A DNA stretch of 64,000 bases, from positions 124,001 through 188,000 of the forward strand of contig JAXRKN010000036.1 in assembly GCA_038502055.1 (NCBI GenBank), written 5' to 3'. The stretch is from Tanytarsus gracilentus. Taxonomy: Eukaryota; Arthropoda; Insecta; Diptera; Chironomidae. Each line of letters opens with the position of its first letter. Position 1 is the stretch's first letter. The position numbers and the translations under genes were made by a program. Positions 27,001 to 38,900 of this stretch are shown in pieces. The notes beneath the pieces were generated by a model, which saw only the letters and a program-made list of their open reading frames with translations, did no database searches and was not told the DNA's origin.

Positions 27001-27294
27001 ATTAATTCCCTTCTTCTTGCTTGGATGAGACTTATCGACGCATGTTCCCGACCACATGCAATCATGATGTCTGATTTGGTATTTTGGTGAGGAAGGTACA
27101 TTCACGAGGTCACTAAAGTCCATATTTCCATAAGGTTCCATGTCGAAGGTTGATAAAATCGGCTCACTCAATTCTGTGCCGAGCAAATTCATTTCCCACA
27201 GCTCATCATCCCACGTTTGCAACGTAGCAGCTTCAGAAAACTGTATGTTATCAAAATGAGAACTCAACATTGTATCCGAAGATTTTACAGGCAT
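21049..27294 (-). CDS. Myc: Myc bHLH-leucine zipper transcription factor, two coding exons, 598 aa
   Basis: Growth regulator that binds CACGTG E-boxes with Max. Coding exons are 27294-26178 and 21728-21049, joined G|AG across a GTGAGT...CAACAG intron; 1797 nt give 598 residues. Myc box 2 is DCMWSGTC at about 78-85. A phosphodegron-like RPDTPLSLGDDV is at about 205-216. An acidic stretch covers about 291-320. A box-3-like segment crosses the splice (TPSDSEDDIDVV, about 368-379) and is followed by LPTNPS. The bHLH runs about 510-562, with the E-box triad H515, E519 and R523 in HNNMERQRR, and a zipper-like coiled coil follows to about 590. The ATG is preceded by an in-frame TGA. The exon layout and the boxes resemble fruit-fly Myc (somewhat longer) much more than vertebrate Myc (about 440 aa). 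Confidence 0.96.
21729..26177 (-). other. Myc intron between the two coding exons (4.4 kb)
   Basis: Donor CAG|GTGAGT at 26178/26177 and acceptor TTTCAACAG at 21729. Mostly AT-rich, with a less AT-rich patch at about 25300-25640 that contains TGCGCA and a perfect CRE. No exon was recognised inside. Confidence 0.85.
25617..25624. promoter_or_regulatory. Perfect CRE palindrome TGACGTCA in the Myc intron
   Basis: The full 8 bp CREB/ATF consensus, in the context ATGACGTCACA. It is about 0.6 kb downstream of the first Myc coding exon. Function is inferred only from the motif. Confidence 0.35.
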
Positions 27295-28929
27295 CGCAAA
27301 AAATGAGAACTTATAATTTGTTTTCTTTCAAAATGTTCTTTAAACCGTTAAGCGAAAAAAAATAATAAAATGAAAAACTATCACAATTTTCACTATCACA
27401 ATATGATTTAGTTTCTTTCCACTCCTCGATTCTCACGTTGCGTTATGCAAAAACCTGTAACGAAAAAAAAAGAAAAAAGGAGAATGTAAAGATAGAAGGA
27501 ATTTTTCTGATTTAAATCAATAGAATTTACTAAACTTCGAGAAAGAGGTAAATTCTTTGCTATTCTCTCTCTCTTGTTTTTTTTTAATTTTGTTTTATTT
27601 TCGCTTTACGTTGCCGCTTTTTTTCGTGCGCAGCAGCAGCAGCAATTTTTTTTGGCAGTTGCAAAAAAAATCAAGTTTGATTAATGCGGTTCTTTTTAGC
27701 AAAATACAGTAACAAAACTCTTTGCAGACCTCCAGCAAGAAGAGTATACGCTAACTAACCAATGAGTGAAAGAAAACTGGTTTATGAACTGTACTTATTA
27801 TTATTTTTGTTGTATATCAGCGTCACAAATGGACCTCCTCGAAAATAATCTCGTCTATTCGTTTTCAAATTTGCGTGTTTCTATTTCTTTATCTTCTTTC
27901 TCTCTCTCGAGCCCAAAAGCGCGATCTCAAAGGGAGGGCAAAATAGCAAGAATAAGTAGAGAGTAAAAATTCTTTTAATTTGCTTCTTACAAGAATTAAG
28001 TTATTGAACCCGCAGAAAATTCCATCATCATCGTTGTCTTGATCACAGTTTGGCTGAAATAAGTGAACGGCCAACAACAACGACAAACGAGAGAAAATAT
28101 CAAAAAGCCGGTTCACATTCTCACCATGCCGCAAACCGGTCTCACAAAAAAAAAAGAAAATAAAAAATTATAAATTTTTTCTCTGTATGCGCGAAATGTT
28201 AATGCGCCTTTCTCTGTGAATCACTCATACCACAGTATGATTTTTTATGTGTTTAATAAAATTTTTGCAATAGCATAGTCGAGACTATGTATAATGAGGA
28301 ATAGTGAGCACATAACTTTTACATTTTTTTCTCTACATGGCTTAATTGAATTGGTCGAATTTTTTGTTCACTCGCAAGCTTTATAAAAAGCTCAAAAAAA
28401 TTGGTATTTCCTTTTTTTTGTGAAGTTGATTTCTAACAAGATGTTACCGAAAAAGAACAAAATTAATTAAATAATTTTGGCCACGACATAATGCGGAGCT
28501 CGCCGCGTAAATTATTGCACCAGTTTTTTGTCGCTGTGGCATATTTGAGTGAGCGCGCGATGAGAAGAAAAATTGTTGAATGAAGGCAAAAAAATTAATT
28601 TTCAACATAGTATTGACTTTAACTTCGAGGCAGTAAATTGAAGCAGGAGTAATTTGGTGCGTGTAGGCGTTTTGGGAGTTTTCATCGCATTTCCTTGTGT
28701 GGGATGTTCACATTATAAACTGCTGCTGTGGTTGTCGCATCCTACTTTAATTTTTAAAAGGCAAATATTTTTCTCAGAAACCGAGCGAACTTATCACCTC
28801 TTTATTTATATTTAAACAAAAAATATTTTATATCTTTATGGCACTTCCCTCACAAATATAAGCGGGAATTTAGTATCAGCGCAAAAAAAACTAGCAACTG
28901 AATAAAATTTCCCAAAAAAATGACTCACC
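27295..28929 (-). other. Myc 5'UTR with a probable UTR intron
   Basis: The coding exon appears to start at 27454, after a good acceptor (T-rich tract, then CGTTACAG). That leaves a 160 nt 5' leader in this exon. A consensus donor GCGAG|GTGAGT at 28929/28928 is the best upstream partner and would make a 1.47 kb UTR intron. Myc with a separate non-coding first exon is usual. The transcription start was not located. A (GCA)n tract at 27630-27644 lies inside the proposed intron. Confidence 0.4.
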
Positions 28930-29065
28930 TCGCTTGTATATGTAACGAAACTTTTTATCACTTCTCGGTGCTATCCGGAGAACTTTAAATTCTTTTTTTA
29001 TTAATTGATAATAAAAAACGCTGTTTTTCTCTCAAATGCTTATTTTTTTTGTCAATACAGTTTTT

Positions 29066-29266
29066 TCAATATATTTCAAGTTTTTTCTTTACCGTACTCG
29101 ATATAAAGTCTTGATATATTTTATTTCTTTGATAATTAGTCACTTGCCAACGATTAGATAAAATTGTTTTTGACTTTAAATCGTTTGGATATTTAAACAA
29201 TCTGGATATTATTTTAAATTGATCTCCACTTTTCACGTTGGACTCGTGTGAAACAATTCTAGGCAT
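29066..29266 (-). CDS. Unrecognised protein-like ORF upstream of Myc, 66 aa
   Basis: From the ATG at 29266 this encodes a 66-residue product beginning MPRIVSHESNVK and ending KKKLEIY. The amino-acid mix (Asp, Pro, Arg, Gln, Trp, Val) is more varied than the Phe/Lys/Ile-rich chance ORFs around it. The frame stays open upstream to a GTG at 29302, just after an AG (AAGCAG). An ACG|GTAAAG donor-like site lies near its end, so an internal exon of an unknown gene is also possible. It could instead be an upstream ORF in the Myc leader, or chance. No domain is recognised. Confidence 0.18.
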   Translation of the reverse strand: MPRIVSHESNVKSGDQFKIISRLFKYPNDLKSKTILSNRWQVTNYQRNKIYQDFISSTVKKKLEIY

Positions 29267-31433
29267 GAGTTCTGCGTTGAAAACTTTGTCAAATTTCTTC
29301 ACTGCTTAAATGTTCTTTTTTCTTCTAGATTTTTTCACTCAATTATTCAATTACGACTTTGCCGCTTAAATGCGAATCAAAAAGTTTATTGATGAATAGT
29401 TTTTTGTTTTATTTCATGAAGAGAACTTCTTTTTGTTCTTTCTTCTCAACTTATATTCTCACTTTGCAGATTTTCTTGCTTGTTTCTCAAATGAAAAAGA
29501 TTGGGCCAACCTTTTTCAAAAAAATTCTAGTGGAACGCCTTCCAAATAGCGTGTGAATAGTCAAGCGGCTTTAGCTTGAATGAAGTGAGTTAGTCGTTGA
29601 TTCTCTTTTTCATACCGCATATGTATCATCATCGAAGAATTCTCTCTCCGAGAGAGAAAAAGAAAAGCTTCGACACATACATTTAATGCTCAAATCATGA
29701 CTGAAATTTATTCTCATCAGGAAATTGATGAAAACAAAAATTGTCGAAATTTGATTAATTTTATTGAAAATTTAAATTTAATGAAAACTTATTTGGAATT
29801 TATAATAAAAAAGACCTTGAAAAGTGCCGAAGTATATAAAACATAAATTTCTTAATTGAATTTGAGAGAATATTACACTCACACCAGCATAAAATTCTCT
29901 CTCGGAATCTTCCGGCAATCGACAATGTAAAAAATGTATTAGAATAAATTTTCTTTGGAATTATAGATAAGGCGGCGTGAATTAGAGGCCTTTAAAGATG
30001 CTGTCGTCGAAAATCTTGTTATATAATCGAAAAGCTAAAGATTTAGAAAATTATGCTAGCTTTTATCGCTGTAAACTTCTCTCAATCGTGTTTCTCTCTT
30101 TCACGCCGTCAGAGAGCAAAAGAACGGGCGCCATTTCATTGTACATGATTAATTTCACAAGAATTCGAAATCAATTTTGATCTAAAGTCTTGCATGATTT
30201 GAGGAAATAAATTCAACTTGATGATCAAAAATGATTAGAATAAACATATTTCTAGTAAAAATCGAGTAACTTGCGTATTTTAAAAGATAATTTTTGTAGC
30301 ATTTTTTTCCGCTCATGCCGGGATCCATACGCTTATATATCTCTACCAACACATGCACACACTCGCACGTATATAGAGAAAAAAATTGATTTTTCTTTTA
30401 TACTAATACGGCGAAGAAAAGACCGTCTTGCCACCTCAAGTTCTACTCGCTCACCCACTCGCTCCACCGACCACCCACCCACAAGGAAAAAATGTAGAGG
30501 AAAAAGTCTAATTATTCTCCAAGTTCTATGAACTTTGTATAGTGAGAAAATGTACATAAAGCATTCCACTCTCACTCCCTCGTTTGCGAATGTCTGCATG
30601 AAAAAATTATTGGGATATGAAAATTTTAATCAAAGCGAGAAAATTTTCAGGGGCAGATGAACTTCACTGATGATTTGTTATATAAGATTTTTCATATATT
30701 GATTTAATTCTGCCTGCCAAATTCAATTCAATGCTACCCATGAGAATATGTATATGCGGCATTTAAGATATTAAAAAAAATGTGTTTTAGTTCCAATTAA
30801 AAAAAACGATAAAAGTCTCCAGAGGAAACTTTTTTTTATTTGCATCTCGAATATATAGTTGGGGAACTATATTTAGTTTTTAAGTTAATGTCAAATCGAC
30901 ACGCAGTTGTTGCCAAGCATTACTTCATAGCAGCTGATGTGATTTATTTTTAACTTAATGTATGGATTTAACCGTTCGAGATGTGGCTTTAAGAGTGAAA
31001 TCTTAACTCGCATTAAAGCATTTAAATGCAACTTCTAACTCTATTTTAATCCTAATTTGTGCGTTGAACAAGCACGCGACAAAATTGCCTCTTCTATGTT
31101 TATATTTTTGTAGTGTTTGAGAGCGAATTCTTTTCTTCGCTGCACGTACTTTCTCAGACATTTATTTTTTTTCTCCGACTAGACAAAAGCATCGCAGTTC
31201 AGTCGAGAGAATTAAGTTAGTTTTTCCACTAATTTATTACCTCTTAAGTGCGTTCGCTCCTCGTAGGATGATCCCGCTATTATATCTTTATAATTTCCTG
31301 TGTGACATTCGTCTGTCAACTCTCTTTATTTCAACGGCGACGAAAGAAAGGTTGAAGGGATACGAGAAAATCTCTTAAAAAAACATGAGTGCATGAGTTA
31401 TGAGTAGAAAAATTTCCCTTTCGGTTAAATATA
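29267..31433. other. Upstream region of Myc, non-coding
   Basis: AT-rich with GAGA/CTCT stretches, including a near-perfect GAGA palindrome at 29640-29658. The Myc promoter and enhancers may be here, but no core promoter could be called. Confidence 0.4.
29640..29658. promoter_or_regulatory. TTCTCTCTC-C-GAGAGAGAA palindrome (GAGA-factor-like)
   Basis: Two 9 bp arms separated by a single C form a perfect inverted repeat of GAGA motifs. GAGA factor binds such repeats in insect promoters. It is about 0.7 kb upstream of the proposed Myc 5'UTR donor. The function is inferred. Confidence 0.35.
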
Positions 31434-33671
31434 TTTCCGAGTTGTTAAGAGAGCACTTGAGGTTAGAGGAAATGAATTTTTTTGTAGAGGTTTACTTTTG
31501 CTCTTGTTACTGAGAGTTTTTTTTTCGAATTTAAAACACCTTAGCTAATAATATAAAATAAATAAGGGGTAAAGAATTTTTTTTTCTAAATAAATTTTAA
31601 TGAAATTAAAAAACTAAATTTTTTTAAAATGATGAATTTTTTAATTTAAAAATTTAAAGTTAGTTTTCATGCCTTGGATGCCACCTCTAAGTATAAGTAT
31701 CATAACATAGAAATCAAAAACAATATTCTCAATTTACGAGTTCACGAGAAAAAAATCTAGTTTTTTTCAATAGCATGAGACGAATCTTAGATTTCACGCA
31801 CACTCTTCAAATTAATCCTTTGCATGTATCAAATTTCCTTTCGCCCTCGAGTAAAGAGTTTGAAATTCTTTAAATTGAAATTATTTAATTGCCTCAGAAA
31901 TGAATGAAAAAGAAGAAGTAAAAATTTCTGGAGTGTAAAACAAAGAAAAATGATCTAGGAGGAAATAATGTGAAGGAAATAAATTAGCTGCCAATGTGCG
32001 GCCACAAAAACTCAACTCCGCATTAATTATGGATGTGTATTCGGGTGATTAAAGCTGTGAAGAGTAAAAAATGTCTGTCTATAATTATAATTAAGCCACT
32101 TAAGGGCGAAAATGAAATGGTATGCTCCAAAGGATTGTGCCTTCAAGGGATTTTCTCACTTCTTCTCATCCCGCACATAAAAATAATTGTTTTTCTCAAT
32201 GATCCCGCACGAAATATAAAAATTTAATTTGGTTGGTGAAAACACACACATCGCACTGCCCGTACGTGACGCGTCCCTAGGTAATAACTTTTCAGAGACT
32301 GACTGACCAAAATTGAAGCAAATTAGAAAGGAAACGAGCGTGTGTTGCTTATTAGTAATTATCGAGAGGAAGCAGTGAGCTTAGGATCAAAATAATTTAA
32401 TCCAAATCAGATTTTTAATAACAATTTTGCTGTCGCTGTCACAACCCCGAAAAGCTATAAACGAATTAAAAAAAAGAAGATAATGAACCCAAAAACACAA
32501 TTTTATTTTCAACTCTTGAAATGAGCGACGAAGAAGAAACAAATATCGACAGCCAAATGAACACGACGATGAAACACACAAATTTTGTTGTTGCTGATTT
32601 CAGTTCACCTGTTCTTTTAAAAATGAATTACGATGATGGTTGTAAGAAAATCATTTTAAACACACGAAATAGCCGGCAAAAGGTACAAGACGAGAGAAAG
32701 ATTGTGTGAGAGAAATAGAAAGATGATTGGACTCTATAAAGGCGAAAATGTGTGCTTGTGTGCACGATTATGTTGAACATACACACATCCTGCGTGCACT
32801 ACACACTCGCTCTCTAATAAATTTTAAGAAATATTTTTGTGCATCGTTACTTCTGTTGATCAACATTGGAGAGGCGAGAATTGAGTAAAACAGGAAGAAG
32901 AAAATCCATGCGTGCGATTAATTAATGTTACTTCATTGCGATGCACCTTGCACCTTGCTTACCACCTGGCTCCTCTTCTTCATTTCTTCTCTCGCTCTGA
33001 TGTGTGCACTTCACCAAAACAACCCATCTACAAGATGTATACAATCAACGATGATGAAGTAAAAATTGCCGAAGTGTTTTCATTTATTTGTGCGGGTAGC
33101 ATTTCTGAGGCGCTTATGCTGAGCATTATGAATGTTGTGGTAACAAAAAGTGACGGGTGTAAATTTTAAATATAATAATAAGAATACTTATAATGATAAT
33201 GGTTATTTTGAAGATGAATTAATCAACTGCTGAAACAACTAAAAATTAAAACTTTGTGGGGAAGAAATTTTAAGACATTTGGTGGAGGTTTTTTTAGAAG
33301 AACATCCAAAGCAATAAAAAAATAACATGGACGTGTTAATTACCTTACCTGAAGTGATTTTATGTGGAACAAAATCACGATATCAAATATTTACATAGAC
33401 ATTATGTAAGAAATATATTTTTAAACTCTAACTAATTAATGAAGTTTAAAATTGAAAGAATATATCCAGAGCCGATTTAGAGAAAGCCGTTAGAAAAATT
33501 CAAAATCTGAGATTAATTTTTATTTACAATCATGATGATTCGAAAATTTGGATGAGTGTAAAGAATTGAGATTCTAAGAACTCCAACGGTTTTTTAAATT
33601 GTGGGTTATTCCTTACTTTCTCTCCATTGAATGCTTTTTAATCAAAAAAACAAAAGATTGATTTTAAATGG
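31434..33671. repeat. Tandem duplication, copy 1 (2238 bp)
   Basis: Repeated head-to-tail by the next 2244 bp. The unit starts TTTCCGAGTTGTTAAG and ends GATTTTAAATGG. By eye the copies differ at three substitutions and three short indels (one T in a homopolymer, a 7 bp insertion and a 2 bp deletion), so they are above 99% identical. It has no terminal inverted repeats, no LTRs and no transposase, so it is a segmental duplication and not a mobile element. Its short ORFs (for example 32033-32227, and 32521-32709 starting MSDEEETN) are not recognised. Confidence 0.95.
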
Positions 33672-35915
33672 TTTCCGAGTTGTTAAGAGAGCACTTGAGG
33701 TTAGAGGAAATGAATTTTTTTGTAGAGGTTTACTTTTGCTCTTGTTACTGAGAGTTTTTTTTTTCGAATTTAAAACACCTTAGCTAATAATATAAAATAA
33801 ATAAGGGGTAAAGAATTTTTTTTTCTAAATAAATTTTAATGAAATTAAAAAACTAAATTTTTTTAAAATGATGAATTTTTTAATTTAAAAATTTAAAGTT
33901 AGTTTTCATGCCTTGGATGCCACCTCTAAGTATAAGTATCATAACATAGAAATCAAAAACAATATTCTCAATTTACGAGTTCACGAGAAAAAAATCTAGT
34001 TTTTTTCAATAGCATGAGACGAATCTTAGATTTCACGCACACTCTTCAAATTAATCCTTTGCATGTATCAAATTTCCTTTCGCCCTCGAGTAAAGAGTTT
34101 GAAATTCTTTAAATTGAAATTATTTAATTGCCTCAGAAATGAATGAAAAAGAAGAAGTAAAAATTTCTGGAGTGTAAAACAAAGAAAAATGATCTAGGAG
34201 GAAATAATGTGAAGGAAATAAATTAGCTGCCAATGTGCGGCCACAAAAACTCAACTCCGCATTAATTATGGATGTGTATTCGGGTGATTAAAGCTGTGAA
34301 GAGTAAAAAATGTCTGTCTATAATTATAATTAAGCCACTTAAGGGCGAAAATGAAATGGTATGCTCCAAAGGATTGTGCCTTCAAGGGATTTTCTCACTT
34401 CTTCTCATCCCGCACATAAAAATAATTGTTTTTCTCAATGATCCCGCACGAAATATAAAATTTTAATTTGGTTGGTGAAAACACACACATCGCACTGCCC
34501 GTACGTGACGCGTCCCTAGGTAATAACTTTTCAGAGACTGACTGACCAAAATTGAAGCAAATTAGAAAGGAAACGAGCGTGTGTTGCTTATTAGTAATTA
34601 TCGAGAGGAAGCAGTGAGCTTAGGATCAAAATAATTTAATCCAAATCAGATTTTTAATAACAATTTTGCTGTCGCTGTCACAACCCCGAAAAGCTATAAA
34701 CGAATTAAAAAAAAGAAGATAATGAACCCAAAAACACAATTTTATTTTCAACTCTTGAAATGAGCGACGAAGAAGAAACAAATATCGACAGCCAAATGAA
34801 CACGACGATGAAACACACAAATTTTCAACGTTGTTGTTGCTGATTTCAGTTCACCTGTTCTTTTAAAAATGAATTACGATGATGGTTATAAGAAAATCAT
34901 TTTAAACACACGAAATAGCCGGCAAAAGGTACAAGACGAGAGAAAGATTGTGTGAGAGAAATAGAGATGATTGGACTCTATAAAGGCGAAAATGTGTGCT
35001 TGTGTGCACGATTATGTTGAACATACACACATCCTGCGTGCACTACACACTCGCTCTCTAATAAATTTTAAGAAATATTTTTGTGCATCGTTACTTCTGT
35101 TGATCAACATTGGAGAGGCGAGAATTGAGTAAAACAGGAAGAAGAAAATCCATGCGTGCGATTAATTAATGTTACTTCATTGCGATGCACCTTGCACCTT
35201 GCTTACCACCTGGCTCCTCTTCTTCATTTCTTCTCTCGCTCTGATGTGTGCACTTCACCAAAACAACCCATCTACAAGATGTATACAATCAACGATGATG
35301 AAGTAAAAATTGCCGAAGTGTTTTCATTTATTTGTGCGGGTAGCATTTCTGAGGCGCTTATGCTGAGCATTATGAATGTTGTGGTAACAAAAAGTGACGG
35401 GTGTAAATTTTAAATATAATAATAAGAATACTTATAATGATAATGGTTATTTTGAAGATGAATTAATCAACTGCTGAAACAACTAAAAATTAAAACTTTG
35501 TGGGGAAGAAATTTTAAGACATTTGGTGGAGGTTTTTTTAGAAGAACATCCAAAGCAATAAAAAAATAACATGGACGTGTTAATTACCTTACCTGAAGTG
35601 ATTTTATGTGGAACAAAATCACGATATCAAATATTTACATAGACATTATGTAAGAAATATATTTTTAAACTCTAACTAATTAATGAAGTTTAAAATTGAA
35701 AGAATATATCCAGAGCCGATTTAGAGAAAGCCGTTAGAAAAATTCAAAATCTGAGATTAATTTTTATTTACAATCATGATGATTCGAAAATTTGGATGAG
35801 TGTAAAGAATTGAGATTCTAAGAACTCCAACGGTTTTTTAAATTGTGGGTTATTCCTTACTTTCTCTCCATTGAATGCTTTTTAATCAAAAAAGCAAAAG
35901 ATTGATTTTAAATGG
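33672..35915. repeat. Tandem duplication, copy 2 (2244 bp)
   Basis: Second copy, directly abutting copy 1 with no spacer. Relative to copy 1 it carries an extra T in the first poly-T run, an A-to-T change near 34461, a 7 bp insertion in the segment CAACGTTGTTG near 34825, a G-to-A change near 34887, a 2 bp deletion near 34965, and an A-to-G change near 35894. The 7 bp insertion shifts the frame of the short ORF that begins MSDEEETN in copy 1. The right boundary is where ATGG is followed by GGTGTTTGAA in place of TTTCCGAG. Confidence 0.95.
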
Positions 35916-38900
35916 GGTGTTTGAATATCAGCTGAAGTACTCCATAATTATCGCGTATAACTTTTAAATTAAATGTAAATTGTTCTTATCTCACGACTCG
36001 TTAGAAGTCGTTGGATTTTTTTTCTCTCGCTAAGATGGAGAAAAATTAAATGAGAACCATTTGGCATTATGTTCTTATTCCCTCCCGCATTGGTGTGCGT
36101 AGCAGATTAATTTTTTAGCCTTTTCGTGTTTTTCTTTATCTTCAATTCTCAATCATTCGAATTCGTGGTGGAATGCCCAAGCTAGCGAAAATTCAATTTC
36201 ATGCCAAAATCAGAGCAGCAAAAAAAGCTTGAAAATGCTGTTCGAGTTCATCGATTTTTGAATTCTAAATTTGGATATTTCTATTCTGAAGATCATTCTA
36301 TTGTTGCTGTTTTCGCTCAATCTCACTCTCGCGTTGTCGACGCGTTGACTATGCCCTGTCAAAAGAACGAAGCGACAAAAAAAAATTAAATACATCACTT
36401 TTGGCTGAGGTTAGAGGGAGAAAAAAATAGACGAGAATTTGTCAATTCTCTGCATGTGTGATCAGTCAGATAAATTGTGGTGCTTGGCTCTAGTCATGAA
36501 ATGTCATTTACATCGAGCACATTTCTTCTTGTCAGGCGATTTTTGTTACTTTTCTGTCGTGCGTTCGTTTTAGTTTTTTTTCCTCTCGAGAAGAATCTTT
36601 TTTTTTTCTTAGTAATTCTGATGCTAAAAATATTTTTCGAGAACGGAAAAGTCTCAAGTATAAGTAATAATTTTGCTGTCCTATGTCGTTTGAAAGAAGA
36701 AGAAAAATAGTGAGAGAGGAAAATTCTATTTACATTCGAATGATCTGAACTTTATTGTCATCTAATCTCCCCACAAAAGTATTTAGGGATCGTTAAGGAG
36801 AATCATTTAGAAATTCAATCATCGTCGTCGTCATTTTGTTTGAAAACATTTCGTCGCTCGTGTAATTTGTTCTGGAAATGCATCATAGTCTCATAAATGC
36901 AGTTGGCATTCACGTAGAAAAGCGATTTATCTTGTTCCGAGTAGTTAATTGTAGCGGCTGAGAAGCCACTGAAATTTTCTATTTTAGGATGAAAACATGA
37001 AGAAAAAGAAAAACGTACAGCGAGACATTTTTATGCTGTACAAACTGAAAGTAAAGAAAGGAAAGTGCTATCTCACGCAGCTCAGAGATCTTTTTTGTAA
37101 TTCTTCTTTTTTCGTTGTTTTCCCATACGTCTAAAAAAGATCCTCGAGTGTATGTATGCAATCTGAGCACTCTTTGCATGTTCCAACCAGTTCAGACACG
37201 ATTCCTTTTTTTTGTGAAGGAGAAAAAGGCATTTTTTGCACCAATCGATCACACAAATTTTGAGAGAAATTCGAGAATTCCCAATGACTTCCATTCATGT
37301 TTCTTTCATTTGTAAGAAAAACAATTTCTTTCATAGACCAGAAAATCATGACAATTCCATGCCAAATGCAATATTTGCTCAACGCATCATCTCCTTGAAA
37401 CGTCCGAAATCGATCTCCGGCTGTTTCAGCACAAGTTTTTCTTTTCATACTCTTTCTGCTTCTGGCTGTGTTTCTGATCGATGATGAATGACATTTTAAT
37501 GAGCCATACGAAAGGTGTTCATCTTATAAGGAATTTCGTTTAATTCTTCTTGCCGAAAATTGAGTACAGTTCTTACCAATAAACGTCTTGCAATCTCTCC
37601 TCATTACCTCTCATTTCATTATTATTTTTTCGCAAAAAGGACACAATGAAGCTGCAAAAATACAATTAGGTAGAGGATTGTAGAAATTTATGCTGATAGG
37701 GGGAAAGTTTGAGGTGTTTGTAGCTCGAGTGAGGAAAATTTAAAATTTGAGTGTTATTTTTAGATTTAGAAAGTTAATTATATTTTCAAGATAAAATTTA
37801 GAAAAAGTTACAATTTCTTTGAATGACCCCCATAGAAAATTAAATATATTCATTTTTTGCCTGATCATCAATCTTAACTGTTCGCTGTCAGGGGTAGAAA
37901 GCAATTGCTCTAATTCTTGAGCGGTATCGGAAAATAATAAAGGGTGTCAGAGATTTAAATATAAATGTCTTTTTAATGAAACTATTATGGACGTGTCAAT
38001 TGATCTGTTTAATGTTAGATTATAATTATGGAATTATTTATTTACTCCGCTAATAAAAGAATCGTCACAAACATATATTACCCTGCAATTTCACTTTAGG
38101 CAAATATAAATTTTTATCCTTTCTCGATCGCTCTCTAAGTGCACGAGAGTGTGTTCGTTGTAATTGAAAGGAGGAAGGTAAAATTTTATGCTCTAAGAAA
38201 TGCCGAAATAATTGCAGAAAATAAATTTATGGATTTATTATTGTTGCTGTTGTATAAATCTCTCTTTTTTTACCTAACAAGCAGATCAGCCTTAAAATTT
38301 TTCCTCCGTCCTTTTCTCATCTCATTTCTTCTTATTCTTATTTTCCTTTCCTCACTGCTTAAATCCATGAGTTACGAGAGTAAGCAACAGCTAGCAGTCT
38401 TTTGTGCAAAAACTACATCACATGTTTTTTTTCTCTCGTCCTCAGGATACATTGCTAGATTACGGTTTGCATGCTTTGTTTTGTGTAAAAGGATCGAAAA
38501 TCTCATCACATGTGACAGAATGAATTTATAGCTCCCTTTTTTTTTCTTACTTACCTTGAAATTTTATTTTCTTTCATTAAAATATCTTACTTGAATTTAT
38601 ACGAATTTTAAGAGAACTTTTTTTCACTTGGGGTTAAGAGAGTGAGATGAGGAGATAGCAATGAGGAAACCGACAGATGTTTTGCAGCAAAATGATCCAA
38701 GCAGAAACTCTTCTGCTTTTAGGAATCTTATCCGAGTGTTCTTACACACACATACAGTCTTTGATTATGGTGCTTTTGTTATACTTACATGTCCTCGTTT
38801 TAAAAGAAAGAGCAGGATGAAAAGCAAAAAAAAGAGAAGAAATTGAATTTTCTATGGAATGCTCGTGTTATACAATTTTCTAACGAGACACAACAACAAA

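Noticed and set aside
27630..27644. GCA repeat as a polyglutamine-coding tract
   Set aside because: Lies in the proposed Myc 5'UTR intron with no continuing open frame.
32912..33169. 85-codon ORF present identically in both duplication copies
   Set aside because: Begins at GTG, not ATG. Identity between copies only reflects the recent duplication and not selection on protein.
31434..35915. The duplication as a transposable element
   Set aside because: No terminal inverted repeats, LTRs, target-site duplication or transposase/reverse transcriptase frame; the copies abut directly.
38139..38531. 130-codon plus-strand ORF with hydrophobic runs
   Set aside because: Hydrophobicity comes from T-rich DNA; no domain, no splice context, and the frame start is not at an ATG.
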